64,000 nt of DNA from Telmatactis stephensoni (GCA_029948255.1 JALIZF010001781.1:434001-498000), one strand, 5' to 3'. Shown: positions 1-12,379, counted from the first letter of the stretch. Translations and numbers: made by a program. Notes: a model not told the origin generated them from the sequence alone.

Positions 1-412
1 TAAAGCTTTAGATCGTCCATGTATAGGAGATGGTTCAAGATCTTTCCATTTGCCAGTTTGTAGCCTTTTCTTGCTTTATTAAGTATAGATGTTAGTGGTA
101 TCAGTGAAACAATGAAGAGTAAGGGCGATAGTGAGTCTCCTTGGAATATTCCACAGTTGATATCACATTGTCCACAAGATTCTCCTTCAATCATCAGTTC
201 TGTTTTCCACTTCAGCATAGATCTTTTAACAAACTGCTTAATTGAGGGGTGAGCTTTAATGCTGTCGAGGCTTTCCATAATCCAGCTGTGTGGTACTGAG
301 TCGTAGGCCTTTTTATAATCAATCCAGATCATTTCCAAGTTCTTGTGCTTTGTTTTTGCATCTTTAAGGATTGATTTGTCTATTAATAGCTGGTCTTTTG
401 TTCCTCTGGAAC
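1..412 (-). pseudogene. R2/R4-like LINE reverse transcriptase fragment, cut by window edge
   Basis: Reading the minus strand gives reverse transcriptase sequence with a [14 protein letters not shown] stretch, then [11 protein letters not shown] (the first catalytic Asp block), then [13 protein letters not shown] and finally YMDDLK (the catalytic YxDD box) close to the window start. The order and the xxDDLK variant match the second element at 436-3868, so both belong to the same LINE group that carries a restriction-like endonuclease. The fragment is 5' truncated exactly where an (ATT)n microsatellite begins at about 413; its 3' part lies outside the window. No long open frame covers it. The family call is from motifs; the clade is an inference. 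Confidence 0.75.
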
Positions 413-435
413 ATTATTATTATTATTATTATTAT
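413..435. repeat. (ATT)n microsatellite between two LINEs
   Basis: Seven to eight ATT units separate the truncated LINE at 1-412 from the 3' end of the LINE at 436-3868. A much longer tract of the same repeat lies on the other side of the second element. Confidence 0.9.
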
Positions 436-3400
436 GGTAGACTTTATTGGTAAAATAGTTCAATATATATGTCGACATCATTGCGGGCACAGCCTAGGCA
501 ATGTGGATTTAAATACAGGATATCTAAATGTACACGTAAATCATATTCTTAAAAAAAAAAAAAAAAAAAAAGCTAAATTTTTCATTATTCACGTCCTTAA
601 AAATATCTTATGAAGCTAAAATTCTTTCAACTATTATATCTGTATAATCATGCGTTTACATAATTACACGCACGAAAATCTCTTAACGATCTCACAATTC
701 TGAGGAAATAACCCATTTCTGGGACCGTTCAATTGTCAACCTTGCTACTTTCGGCCCAAATAACATATTCAGTTCTTTGTCTAGATATCTGTAGTCTGCA
801 CCAAGATAGTCAATACTATGGTGATAAGCTTCACTTTATAACCTGGAAACGTGTCTTTCTTTCCAATTTTTAAAAGGTCTAGATACTTGTTCTGTTTGTA
901 CTTGGTTCTTTCAACAATTGATCCTGGAGTAACATATCGTACCTTCCACTGGAGACCATTCTTTGTTCTTTTTGTCTAGTATACTAATATCTGGCTTGTT
1001 TGAACCGTCCTTAGGACATTTTTCAAGTTGCCATGGTATATCCCATAATATCTTTGCTTCTTTGTTTTCTTTGCTTGGCTGAGGATAAGATTGCATATGC
1101 CATGGGTAAGAATAATCAGATTCATTGAAACCATATTTTTCAAGGAGAGCATGATAGACAGGGCCAAATATTTTGTCATGTCGAGTTTTGTATATAGCGT
1201 CCTGTGCTATATTGGAACAGTTTCCAAGGATGTGACACACAGTAGTCTTGTTTTTTTCTAAGCCAGATACGACAGGTTAGCTCGTTACATGTCTGTATTT
1301 GACATCCATGTCTTGGTTGAGTAGTTGTGTTGATTAGCGTATCAACTCGATAAACACTACGTCTGGCACGTTCGTACACGCTTGAACAAATCATAGGAGG
1401 TAGGACGAAATCATGATCATCCAAGTTGGGTGACAATGCCCACCAAGGTGAGTTGAATTCGTTCTTGTATTAAGGACGTAGCTCTAGTGATGATGTTCTT
1501 ACTTTCTTGTGGTTCTGCAATGGAGACTTGTCTACTTCTTTGTTTATTTAAATCTTAAGAGGTTACCATTTGTCAAAAATACACTCATGTAGTATAGATC
1601 GTCTGCATACTTTTTAGCGTCTTTAAAATAGTGATCTTAAGTTTCTTTCTCTTTCTCAAGTTGAAATGACTTAACAAGTTTGATGTGTTGATGGCTTTCG
1701 AGTTGTTAATGTAGTTAGCTACTTTCAACTTAGCGTTCTTAGTGAGTGTTTCTAGTTTAGTCAGTCCTTCCCTCCTTGTTCAGGCTGTAAGTATAGCAGT
1801 GCTGTTGATTCATACTTATGTTTCCCGCTGCAGTCATTTATGACTTTCCTCGTTAATCTGTCCTAGTGCTTTGAGGTGGTTGAGGCACCAGTCAGTCGTC
1901 CACATATAATATTGTAAGACTGGTACGGCGTATACGTTGGTAGCACGAACTTTACGCGGTATTGATAATGTGAAGTCCAAATTGCCCAAAGTCTATTTTC
2001 GTACTCCTTCGAGGCTTCTTCGATGACTTTGTCCTCCAGGTGCTCTGTGTTCTGATACTTTCCAAGAAATTTATAGTGGTCTTCATTGCCTATAACTTGG
2101 ATGGTACAGTTATTACTTACAGGCATTCCATTGGTGTTGTCGTTAGTAGTCAGCTTTCCTCGTTTGATGTGCATTGCAGCACACTTGTTAATTCCCCATT
2201 CCAGGCCAATGTCAGTAAACATTTTCTTTAGTTTACTTGTAACAATTACAGCTTTTTGTTCAGATCGGTGGTAGGTTTTCAAGTCATCAACGAACAGCAC
2301 ATGGGTGATTTTTCTGCCTGGGGCGTGCGATAGCTTATAACCTTCCGTACTTCTTAGGTACCATGCAATTGGGTTCAGGCATAGAGTGAAGAGCCGTACA
2401 CAGAAAGAGTCGCCTTGTAGGATTCCTCGGTTGACTTTAATGGGGCCAATTGTTTCTTTGACTTGGTTGATAGTTACTTCGAGATTGATACTCCAAGTAT
2501 TCATAACAGACTTGATGAGGTGGATAAGGTCTGCATTAAAGCCGTGCATTTCAAGCGTTTGGACGATCCACTGATGGGAGACGGAGTCAAATGCCTTTTT
2601 AACGTCTACCCATGTACAGGATAGGTTCTTCTTTCGGAAGTGGGCATCCTCTAGGATCATCTTATCGATTAGTAGGTTATCTACTGTACCCATCGATTTT
2701 GCTTTGCCTCCTCTTTGGTCGATTTGCATTAGATTGTTTTTATCCTCATGCAATTGTAGTTGGTAGTCAATAACTGACGTGATGAGCTTGTATAACGTAT
2801 TTAAGCAGGTAATCGGTCGGTGGTCAGCGACCGTTGGATTGTCTTTCTTTGGGATCATAACACTTCTTCCGATCGTAAGCCAAGGTGGTATCTCTAGTCT
2901 CTCTGTAAGTATCACGTTTAGCGCTGTAGCGATGTCTCCATGGAAGATATCCATTTTCTTTATCCAATAGTTGGTAATTCTATCTATTCCAGGTGATGAC
3001 CAATTCCGTTTGTTTTTAATGCAGTTAGTGATTGTTTCTTTGGTTATCTTAATTAATTCAGTTGGATGTTGAGTGTGTTGTCTGAGGGCTGCTTCCGTAT
3101 CCTTTATCCAATCCCGTTCTTCAATAGGTAGTTCGCTTGCGTTTTCCCATAGCGGTCTCCAGAAATCTTCAAATACTTCTTTTGTTATTGCAGAATCGGA
3201 AGTGATTTCCTGTGCTACTGAGCATTTCTTTTCCTTTCCAATGTACTGAGGATGTTTGTTTGCTTCTGTTAATTTGATGATATTGTTTAGGTGACTGTTT
3301 AAGTGAACCTTCATCTGCATCAAACCATTGGTTGGTCTTGAATCTTTCATAGGTGGTCTTTTTATTATCCTTTTGCTTTTTTTGAGCTCTGATGGTGTTA

Positions 3401-3865
3401 ATCTTTCTTTCTTTTAAAATAGTCAAGCTTTCGGTGGTTATTTTCCCCTTAATTTCTTTAATCATCCAGGATCGATTTTTCTTCATTTTCGGCGTTAGTT
3501 TACGGTTGGCACGTAATCTATTGAGTTCTTCGCTTATTTGAGAGATATGTTTCCGTAAGTTGTTCATTTTTCTCTCAATATTAGTCATCCAACATGGTTT
3601 CTCGCTCCCCTTTCTTTCTTTATCAGCGTTCTTTTTTTTACTGTGTATTGATTTCCATGCTTTAACAACTGCGTAGACTGAACAATTATACTCCCAGAGA
3701 TACTGTACGGGGTCAGATGATGGATTTGTTTTGATAAGTGTTTTTGCAATTTGTTGTAGACGATCGATGTCTCTTTTCTTGATAAAAATGTTCTTTTTTA
3801 CGAAGGTGTTTACATCTCGTTTATTCATATTGCCGGTATCAGTTACAATGTCATCAAAAATATAC
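436..3865 (-). pseudogene. Degenerate LINE with reverse transcriptase and restriction-like endonuclease (R2/R4-like)
   Basis: In element order (right to left): a basic, helical N-terminal frame (3828 to about 3300); a -1/+1 frame change near 3290-3340; the reverse transcriptase frame 3350-1863 with SSPGIDRITNYW, VKKAFDSVSHQW, GILQGDSF and FVDDLK; then, in broken frames at 1436-900, a Cys/His knuckle (HILGNC), a block like AKILWDIPWQ and KPDISILDKK, which resembles the PD-(D/E)xK nuclease of R2/R4/NeSL-type LINEs. Tail coding traces continue to about 690. At least two frameshifts and several stops show it is dead. A poly-A run sits at 550-571. N-terminal zinc fingers are not visible. Family by motifs is firm; clade is inferred. 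Confidence 0.8.
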
Positions 3866-3970
<105 letters not shown>

Positions 3971-5820
3971 GGTAGCCCAATCTTTGGTCGATATATTCAA
4001 ATATAGAAATTTATCGAAAATAAAATAAATCACATCTTTTACCTGTATTTTAGTGTTCTATTGCATTCTTTGTGGTTTTTGGATGGTTTGGTTGCATTTT
4101 AAGGCGATTTAGAGGAGGAAAGGGGAATGCATTGCATTTCCCAAAGCAGTCAGTTTGTCCAGGATCGTTGTTGACATCATTCTTTGTCCTTTTTTGCATT
4201 TTCGTTTCTTTATCTATATTTGGATTTGAGGCCAGTAATTACATGGCCTCATAGAGGTCGATTTTTGTGGTTACTGGCTTTATGCCAGTAACACACTATG
4301 CCATGGGCTTCATGCGTGCGTGTACGTGTAATTCGGAAATCTCCGAAGTAGAGCCGAAGTGTCAAGCCGAAAGATATGCGAACTTCGTGCGCCCGCCCGA
4401 GGGTGAGTCGATGATTTATAATCAAATATAGGCTTTGTGGTTATAAAATTATCTCGTCAGACCAAATTGTTCAGTTTAGTTCATAAATATATCTGTGAGG
4501 GAAACGTTTGATCAATTTTCGATAAACGTAGTATTGACGAAGCCGTTCGGAATGAAATAGGAAACTTAAGCACGGAAACATGGGGCGATATTTTAGTGTA
4601 GATCAGTGGCTTTGGGTCGTAGGCATTAAGGTAATGTAGAAAGACTGTTCCTTTTCTTTACTTGATGTAATCAGGCAGAGCTTTAATTGATTGTTGCGAG
4701 TTTTAGAAAGATATGTTTGATTGAAATTTTGTTTTCCAATTGCGTTTATAATGTGCATTTAGCTGCGAAGGTAAGTTGATCGTAATTTATATTTCTCAAT
4801 GGTTCTGTTACATTTTATATAGTACTTCAGTTTTCATTTTGGTTATGTAGAAATTTAAATTAACTTACCAAGGGCAGTAGGACAAAGTCGTGTCTAAAGG
4901 TTCGAAGGTTTTTGATTTGTAATAGACAAATCTTTGTTTGCACGTCACGGCATAGGTGCCAAAAATTTGAATTAAAATTTTATTTCTCGTCCAATCAATT
5001 TTATTCTAAAATATGGTTTAGAAAACTGTGTTTGTAGATAATTTTTGAGCCGAAAGCGAAATAATTTGATGCACAAGATGTTTTATTCGGCAAGAGTTGT
5101 TATGTCACATAACTCAAACTGTAGCGTATTGCTCCACAGGACACCAACATTTCAGACCGTTTCAGAACCGTGAATAAAATAAAAGTACTTTCACGTAAAA
5201 TACGAATGTAAAGTCTGTAACTATATAGAATTTTCTTTATTTGATGTAATCAGGCACAGCTTTAATTGATTCTTGTAAGACTTTGGAAAGACTAAAAATA
5301 TCTTTTTGCTTTGATAAGAATTCTACTTGGCTACCCGCCATCATTATTTTACATTGTAATACTAAAACCAAATGCCAAACGTCGTCTTGTTTTTGACCTC
5401 GTAAAATTCAAGATTATCTTGAAGTGTGGTTTATTGTTGATATTTCTCAACAGAACTACCATGTTTGATCGAAATTTTGTTTTCCAGCCGTGTTTACAAT
5501 GTACACTTACTAGTTAAAGATGCGAAGGCAGGTTTCATGATTTATATTTCTCAATGGTTCTGTTACATTTTATATTTTACTTCAGTTTTTCATTTTGCTT
5601 ATGTAGAAATTTAAATAAACTTACCAAGGGCACTAGGACCAAGTCGGTGTGTGTGTATGCACTAGTCGAAGTAAACCCCTACCCCCACCCCCAACCAGGG
5701 ACAGGCCTTGAAATGTGTCTATGTCTATATTTGGATTTGAGGCCAGTAACCACATGGCCTCATAGAGGTCTTTTTTTTTGTATGTAGACATGTAGAGTGA
5801 ACGATGATTTGTAACGTCAT
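3971..5820. repeat. Non-coding region with diverged internal duplication
   Basis: No gene is supported. About 4,660-4,890 and 5,226-5,650 are diverged direct copies: both contain ATTTGATGTAATCAGGCA-type sequence, a GAAATTTTGTTTTCCA block and TATTTCTCAATGGTTCTGTTACATTTTATA. A separate 45-bp stretch (TTTGGATTTGAGGCCAGTAA then ACATGGCCTCATAGAGGTC) occurs at 4,211-4,258 and 5,725-5,769. The part 4,976-5,115 is an inverted copy of 34,455-34,600 inside a transposon in the CBS gene. A short block at 5,784-5,822 recurs inverted at 12,150-12,182. Confidence 0.7.
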
Positions 5821-6239
5821 CAAAATATGCTTGGAATGATCGCTGACCACACGATTTCACGATCAAGTTGGAGTCTTTGTTTTCTAGCCAAGTTGTCATT
5901 GTCATTCAGATTTATCATACCCCGGGAATCCACTGAATCCTGCTTTGTATTCGTGGAAGTATTCAGCAAGGCCATGAACTGTTTAGTGATATTTCTCAGG
6001 AAAGACAATGTCCTTTTATGAGTTTTTCATCGCCGTTGTGTGCTCGATCGAAGCAAGACGAGAAGACGATATAAAGTTGCATTCCAATGTTCTCCTCTTC
6101 AAAGAGGTAAAATCTCTTTAGAAAGCCACATGATATCGCTAAAATTTCTGGTGAATCAAAATTTTGCTTTCTTTACGCAGACTACTCTCAGTAGTTCAGT
6201 TAAATCCACATATATTTATGCATTCTCTATAAATTACAA
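5821..6239. other. No recognisable gene or repeat
   Basis: Short open frames here overlap each other on both strands and show no motif, splice pattern or repeat relation. I see nothing to annotate in this stretch. Confidence 0.5.
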
Positions 6240-6450
6240 GCCGGGGGGGGGGGGGGGGGGGGTACTCCCATATATTTGCTATACAGGTATGTGCCGCTGG
6301 ATAGGGTATGGTTTTTTGGTCCTGCTGTCTTGAACAGGGTATACATTTTACCCAAAATTGTCTTAAACAGGATCTATAATTTTGACGAGATCCCAAGCCA
6401 TATCATCTTTTTGTGTCTTAGATAGGGTACTATATTCAAAATAAACAAAA
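6240..6450 (+). repeat. G-tract-ended dispersed element, partial
   Basis: Starts with a run of about 20 G followed by TACTCCCATATAT, the same start as the elements at 59,744 and 24,450. Internally it carries spaced TAGGGTA-type words instead of the TTTTAGGGGT motif. No matching C-tract end is seen, so it is a diverged or truncated relative. Confidence 0.55.
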
Positions 6451-6581
6451 AAGCGCTTTCTCAGCCGTTTTATAATCATTGCTAACACTGTTTGTGATTG
6501 TTTGAAAAAGCAATATATATATTTGAATAAAATGTACTTGTACATTTCTAAAACTTGTGTTGTCGTAGTTTTTTTAGGGGG

Positions 6582-6862
6582 AGCAAGGGTGGCCGAGTGG
6601 TTAGATCGCTTGCCTCTCACCGCTGTGGTCCCTGGTTCGATTCCCGGACGGGGCACTTCATGTGAGTTGAGTTTGTTAGTTCGTTCTCTCCCTTGCTTCG
6701 AGGGTTTTTCTCCGGGTCCTCCGGTTTTCCTCCCTCCATCAAAAACGAACTGGTGAGTCGAGTGATTATTTGCAAAATATTCAAGGTAGAGGTAGTGAGT
6801 GTGAGAGTATAGTGTCCCCCAATTAATTAATTAATTAATTTATTTATTTATTTATTTATGTA
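6582..6862 (+). repeat. tRNA-derived SINE
   Basis: The 5' part is tRNA-like: a polymerase III A-box region (GGCCGAGTGGTTAGATCGC) and a B box (GGTTCGATTCCCGG) at normal tRNA spacing. It continues into a non-tRNA body (TTCTCTCCCTTG, TTTTTCTCCGGGT, TTTTCCTCCCTCCATC, GTAGAGGTAGTGAGTGTGAGAGT) and ends in an (AATT)/(TTTA)n tail. The body recurs at 50,606-50,790 and 55,036-55,310, which marks it as a SINE family and not a tRNA gene. About 45 bp of flanking sequence (TTTTATAATCATTGC, TTTGTGATTGTTTGAAAAA) is present on both sides of it (6,463 and 6,868). Confidence 0.85.
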
Positions 6863-7359
6863 GTCAGTTAGTTTTATAATCATTGCCAACGCTACCCGTT
6901 TGTGATTGTTTGAAAAATTGCTTTACTCAAGGTGCTAAATATTTTGAACTGCGTGCGTCCGACACTGATCGATCCTGGAGAATTATGTTCTGTAGTTCAA
7001 TATTGAAGGTCAACTAGCAGTGTTCGTCACACAACGCACAGGAGATCTGATATATCAGACAAAGCGGTGTACTTTCGTGAGTTTTAGAGGAACAGTTCCG
7101 CTAACGTGGATACACCAGCTGTTTTCTGCTCGCAGCATTTCACTTTCTAATAGAAACGGCTAGTTATTATATTTATGGTTATGTTAAGTTACGTAAGCAT
7201 CATCATGTTTTTAGAAGAGATCGTGAACCCAGCAGCATAGCACTGCAAACTCTGAAAAGACTGAGGAATAAGAGCAGAAAGCTTAGAGAGTTTGTCTACG
7301 AACGTATTCGTTCAACTCTAGTATAACGAGCGCCTGAGTTCACGCAGTTATGCGTCTAG
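6863..7359 (+). mobile_element. Helitron-like element fragment, 3' end
   Basis: 6,868-7,150 matches 13,993-14,300 closely. The right end carries a stem-loop ACGCA-GTTA-TGCGT (7,342-7,355) immediately followed by CTAG and then T, the classic Helitron 3' terminus (hairpin plus CTRR, insertion before T). The full-length relative at 13,279-17,763 ends in the same way with a changed base pair in the stem. The 5' end is missing or abuts the SINE tail at 6,862. Confidence 0.6.
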
Positions 7360-8860
7360 TTGTTAATTATTTTAGTTTGTACCGCCACAAAATTTCAGCC
7401 ATACCAAATTATAGAGAACATAGAAATACATAATCTTTTCAATCTTTCCTTTTATCCTATCTGAGCTATTAGCTACAAACGTGGCTTTAATATACGAGTC
7501 ACAGTCAATGATGAGAAATTCTTGAAATTCTCAAATTTCCTTTTGAAATCAAAGAGCCAAACAAGCTGTCGCTTGAGTCAAAGTATATTGGAAATTAAAT
7601 CAAAAACTAAAATTTTGTACCAAACTGTTCATTACCTCTCATCATCGAACTCGGCTTTTTGGTCGGGTCGTAGCTTTTGGACATCCAGTTCAAAATTGCT
7701 GTCCATTTTAACGCTCTTATAATGGAGTTTGGTATACTTCAAGTAATAAAAGACATTACGTGACCAAACGCGCCAGGTTAAATCATAGTTAATGGTCTAG
7801 AAATATATAAATGGTCTGATCTAGAATTTCGATATTAAAATTCAGTACAAAAACCTCTCAAGATCTCTTGAATGCTTGAATGAGAAATATAATTGACTTG
7901 CCTCTATGTGTGTTCGTTTACCAACATGTATGGTGAGAAATTCGTAGATTTCCAGCTCAAAGGAAACAGTCTGAATCGCGGGAGCTTCGTTTCAAGTACT
8001 CCATTTAGAGTTCGATATTTGGTCAAACTATTGGAGATCAAGGTCAAAATAACAGCCCATTCTGAAGCTCTTATAAGTGTATAGATATATCTCGAGTTAA
8101 AAGCTCCACTTTACATTTGTTTTACTGTTGGAAGAGCCTGTCTCTGAAAGCTATTTTTTGAGTTTTCGGCCATCTTGCATTCCTAAAGTTCCTCACTGGC
8201 GTTCACTACGAACAGTTCGCACTCGCTCAAAGGTGATGAATGAAGGGCATTGTTCCTTACGCTCTTAACCAATCAGGAACTGCATCACGTGACCGATTGC
8301 GCAAGAATGGCCTTTTCTCGAGACGAAATCAGAAAAAAAGAAAAAGAAAGAAAAAAAAACATTTGCAGTTTATACCTCGTTCCCAGGCTACGCCAGGGCA
8401 CGAGTAATTAAGGTGGTCCGTACCTATTGGTTTGTTTGTTGGGCATGAATTTCAATCGCGTCTTTTTACATCAAAACCTTGTCCGATTTCTGAGAAATTT
8501 GCAGCCATTTGTCTACAAGCCTTGAAATTTGTACCGGTTGTGAGCTATCACGTGCGTTGGCTGGGGGTATTTCTACTGTCAGGAATTAAAGTCGAACCAC
8601 TACAACAGGGCACACACGTTGCCAATTGTCGAACTTTATTAATTCCTTAACGTAAACTGCAATTTAAAGTAACACAATTCTAATAATAATTCAAATACAA
8701 TAATGATCAAAGTGTAGTATAATTAGCAATAATTCTTGCGATCTCCAGGTATTTGGTATTATTATCCAACTCATCACAGACGAGTAAAAATATCGCGTGA
8801 GTAGGACTGGAGCGAGTAAAAATATCCAGCGATATTTTTACTCCTCTATACCGGTTTGAC
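7360..8860. other. Non-coding region with one dispersed repeat
   Basis: No gene is visible. 8,411-8,520 (GGTGGTCCGTACCTATTGGTTTG through CAGCCATTTG) is an inverted copy of 20,705-20,818, so it is a dispersed repeat. The rest is AT-rich sequence with no motif that I recognise. Confidence 0.5.
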
Positions 8861-10262
8861 AGGTTTATTTATTTATTTATTTTTTTGATTTATTAAACTT
8901 AAGCTAGTTCTTATAAGAAACGAACGTTGGTAAGTCACTGTTCGGGATTTCCTTAGTTGGTAACACATGTTATCTCTGTAGTTTGATCTGGTTACTCTTG
9001 CTCGTACTTTAACTGGTGGTAGGACCTCATCGGACAGCTTGACTAGTCCATTTATAGCCTTGAAGAAAAAGACCAAATCCAAGAACTCATGCCAATATGT
9101 AAGTGGTAGTAGATCGGCGTCTAGAAGTCTCTCCTTATAACTTTTAGAGCAGATGAAAGGAAGATTTAGTATAAATTTCGTTCCACGTCTCTGGATGCGT
9201 TCGGCTCTCTGCATTAGGTCGATTGATTGAGGGCACCAGAGCTGAGTAGCGTAGCCTAAGGCAGGACGCACGATAGTAAGGTAGATGGTTCGACGTACAC
9301 TATAACTCTTTATTTCTCTCGCACAACGTCGCGCGTAGCCAAGTAGCCTATTGGCCTTGGTGCATCGGTCTAATGTGTGCTTAGCCCACGTGAGGTTGTT
9401 AGAGATCCAGACACCAAGATATCTTTCGCTGGACGTGGTCTCGAGAGCTTAACCATTCAAATTATAAGTTGATTGTATAGGATTTTTCTTTCTTGTTATT
9501 CGTTGGTATTTACACTTATCAGGGTTGAAATGAAGTCCAGACGTTGTAGACCATGATTGAAGATTGGACAGGTCCTCTTGAAGGGAGTTTACATCTAGGG
9601 TGGAGGCGATAGGTCTAAAGATCATGGTATCATCAGCAAATGTAGCGCACTTTGAATTTTTAACGGCATTTGGTAGGTCGTTCACGTACAACAAGAACAA
9701 AACCGGACCAAGAATGGAGCCCTGGGGGACTCCAGAAGTGACGCTTCTCTCGGCGGATGTTGCGCCAAGTACAGTAACTCTTTGCCTTCGATTACATAGG
9801 TAGGAATCAAACCACTTTAGAAGGTTGCCAGATATATTGAAACTACGCAACTTTTTAATCAACGCAGCATGATTAACTTTATCGAATTCTTTGGACATAT
9901 CAAGATATATGGCATCCGTTTCTTTGTTTTGATCTAAGAGGGCACCAATATGATCAAGCACTTCGATAAGCTGCGTGGTACAGGACTTTCCAGGAATGAA
10001 ACCATGCTGTGTGTGTGGTTGATTAAAGTCATCAGATGATCACGTAAGTTGTCAAGGATGCAACGTTCTAGGATCTTAGACACTATTGACAGGAGTGAGA
10101 TTGATCGATAGTTTTCAACATAAGATTTGTCTCCTTTTTTGTAAATAGGCACGATGTTTGCTAACTTCCACTCATCAGGGACAATACCAGAGCTGAGAGA
10201 CTGATTATTAAACAACATAGTCAGTGATGGGGCTATCTGTTCAGCTGCTTCTTTCATAGTTT
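8861..10262 (-). pseudogene. Jockey/CR1-like LINE reverse transcriptase, 5' truncated and broken
   Basis: Minus-strand reading order: PDEWKLANIVPIYKKGDK and NYRSISLLSIVSKILER (10,257-10,020); then, after a frame change in a CACACACA run at about 10,013-10,020, HGFIPGKSCTTQLIEV, the DMSKEFDKVNH block, GVPQGSILGPVLF and FADDT (9,961-9,449); an in-frame stop at 9,449-9,451; then ERYLGVWISNNLTWAKH and RPALGYATQLWCP to 8,873. The 3' end runs into an (ATAA)n-type tail at 8,862-8,884. The catalytic triad D...FADD is intact but one frameshift and one stop kill the frame. The 5' end stops at about 10,262, next to the palindromic repeat pair. Confidence 0.85.
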
Positions 10263-10279
10263 GAGCGTGAAAGCGTGAA

Positions 10280-10677
10280 AATCACAGATTATACCAGGGC
10301 CGCTTGCGGCCTGCAGTATAAGATGGATTATACGAAGATAAAGGAGACGAATATAACAATGTGTAACCAACTTTATTTCGCTCTGATAACAATACAATTA
10401 CAGCTGTAATTGTATTGTTATCAGAGCGAAATAAAGTTGGTTACACATTGTTATATGAGGCGACTGTTCTGAAGTATAATCACAGATTATACCAGGGCCG
10501 CTTGCGGCCTGCAGTATAAGATGGATTATACGAAGATAAAGGAGACGAATATAATAATGTGTAACCAACTTTATTTCGCTCTGATAACAATACAATTACA
10601 GCTGTAATTGTATTGTTATCAGAGCGAAATAAAGTTGGTTACACATTGTTATATGAGGCGACTGTTCTGAAGTATAA
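10280..10677. repeat. Two tandem 198-bp units, each with a 106-bp palindrome
   Basis: Unit 1 is 10,280-10,477 and unit 2 is 10,478-10,675. Each starts AATCACAGATTATACCAGG, then a small hairpin GGCCGC-TT-GCGGCC, then an uninterrupted palindrome. In unit 1 this is 10,351-10,456 with its axis between 10,403 and 10,404 (CAG/CTG); arms are 53 bp and fully complementary. In unit 2 (10,549-10,654) one arm base differs. The units differ from each other by that single base over 198 bp. No coding or known transposon signature is seen. Confidence 0.9.
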
Positions 10678-11539
10678 TTTAGATTTTCCTCGAATATAAT
10701 TATCGAAGTTGGTAAGCTCTAAAATAGTTATTGAATGAAATAATTTCATAAAGTTAAGTCGATTGAACTAAACTCATTGCTGGCTACATATTTTCATCGA
10801 TTTTTGGAAGCTATGCGTTTTTTTGAGCTACAAATTTTAAAACACAAATCAATGAAAACAAAAACTCTGAAAAATAGCTCTCGTTTATCAATTAAACTGA
10901 ACATACCTTTATTTTCTTGACCACTGTTTTTTGAAAAACCCCTTAGGTATGAAACACAAATCTATTCCGCTAACTAAACTTGCTCTTTTTCTCTCATATG
11001 GATGATTGATGATGGTCCCGTACAAAGCAGCACTCAAATGTAAATTCAACCTGGAATAAATTCCTTCAACCAGTCATTATTTCAGTCCAATTACTTGCCA
11101 TGGTCTGTCCAAAGTTACTTGTAGTTATCAAAAACTCGAGATATCAGACGATTTTTTAAAATGGCTTTTTGAGAAAAATTGGTCATAAATCCAAAATTTT
11201 AAGGTGAATTATTTTCCTATTCATCGTTAATCAAGTAGAAAGCCATAGACGACTACATACAACATGTATCGCACCAATTTAATCCTTAGAAGTTGCGATA
11301 CAAATTTGCGCTGCCTGTTACGACGCAAAATTATGTAGTCAAATCTACCGCCAAAATCTCAACAAAATTTCAAATACAGCGAGAACCATATCTGCTATAA
11401 GAAAGACAAATGCCTATTGTAACTTGTGAACAAAATATGGAGACATGAGAAGCTAAACGCCAATGTTATCCTCAAGCAAACTTGGGGAGTAATTTTTGTG
11501 ACCACGAGGCGAACGTTGCGAATTTGTATTACTTCGACT
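10678..11539. other. AT-rich non-coding stretch
   Basis: I see no gene, no clear repeat relation within the window and no RNA gene here. Confidence 0.5.
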
Positions 11540-12165
11540 TCTAGATCCCGTGCAGAATTTTGCAACAGATAGTAAGGTGTTGTTTTGAATAAATAAGCCA
11601 TGAGGGTTTTGCCTTGGCAGCTCATCTACATCTACATCTATCTTTATTATCCTTAAAACCATAGGTATCACAAGGAATATGTAAAATAAAATAATAATAA
11701 TAATAAGTAATAAATATAAATAAATAAATAATAACAATTATAATATGTAGAATAAGAGAAATAATGATATTATGTTAATTTGTACTCTATAAGTACCACT
11801 ATAAATTATATGTATATCCCATATTATGGACATAATAATAAAAATATAATCTGATAAAATACGTATCACAAATTCAACTTAATAAAGTTCAATCCATTCT
11901 TAAATGGTTTAATATTAATGTTCTAAATTTCTCAGAAGAAGGAGCTTGTACAATCTCTTCGGGAAGGCAGTTCCAGTCTTTCACTGTTCTTGGAAAGAAG
12001 CTGTTAATGTAATAATTAGGGCCGGTTGACATCTGGATAAATGATTTAGAATGTTGGTTCCTTGTAATCTTGATTGGTTTTTGGAGATCATTTGGCAGTG
12101 GAATGGCTATTAGATTGTTAACAGCCTTGTAAAACACAGTTCGATATTTCGATGACGTCACGAAT
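11540..12165 (-). pseudogene. LINE 3' end, minus strand
   Basis: The minus strand encodes the C-terminal part of a jockey/CR1-like polyprotein at 12,161-11,889: PLPNDLQKPIKITRNQH, STGPNYYINSFFPRTVKDWN, then LRMD and stop. The 3' untranslated part continues to about 11,620, where it ends in ATAAAGATAGATGTAGATGTAGATG on that strand. The whole 3' end is a near-identical inverted copy of 17,767-18,245. Confidence 0.8.
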
Positions 12166-12379
12166 CATCGTTCACTCTACGTACGTGTCTACCAAGAAGC
12201 CGAGTTCAGAGCTGGTCTATAAACACGCTGCGCATGACACACAGGAATCCCACTGTCGAATTGTTTCCTGAAATTTTCTAGGTATGGGATAGAACAAGAT
12301 GCATGTTAACATACCTGTTGCCAAATGTTGTCTTGGCTGCACTAGGTATAACCAAGTAAGCTTCAAAAGTTAGCAACTA
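12166..12379. other. Spacer between inverted LINE copies
   Basis: Short non-coding spacer. Its first 30 bp (GATGACGTCACGAATCATCGTTCACTCTAC) recur inverted at 5,784-5,822; nothing else is recognised. Confidence 0.5.

Noticed and set aside
371..613. Short plus-strand frame with Ile and Lys runs
   Set aside because: Runs over the (ATT)n and poly-A tracts; artefact.
6590..6660. tRNA gene
   Set aside because: A and B boxes are present, but the sequence is the head of a SINE whose body occurs elsewhere in the window.
10330..10345. loxP-like half site (TTATCTTCGTATA on the minus strand)
   Set aside because: One half site with a mismatch and no partner in the correct arrangement; coincidence is likely.
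10280..10677. CRISPR-like array
   Set aside because: Only two units without unique spacers, and the host is eukaryotic; it is a tandem palindrome.
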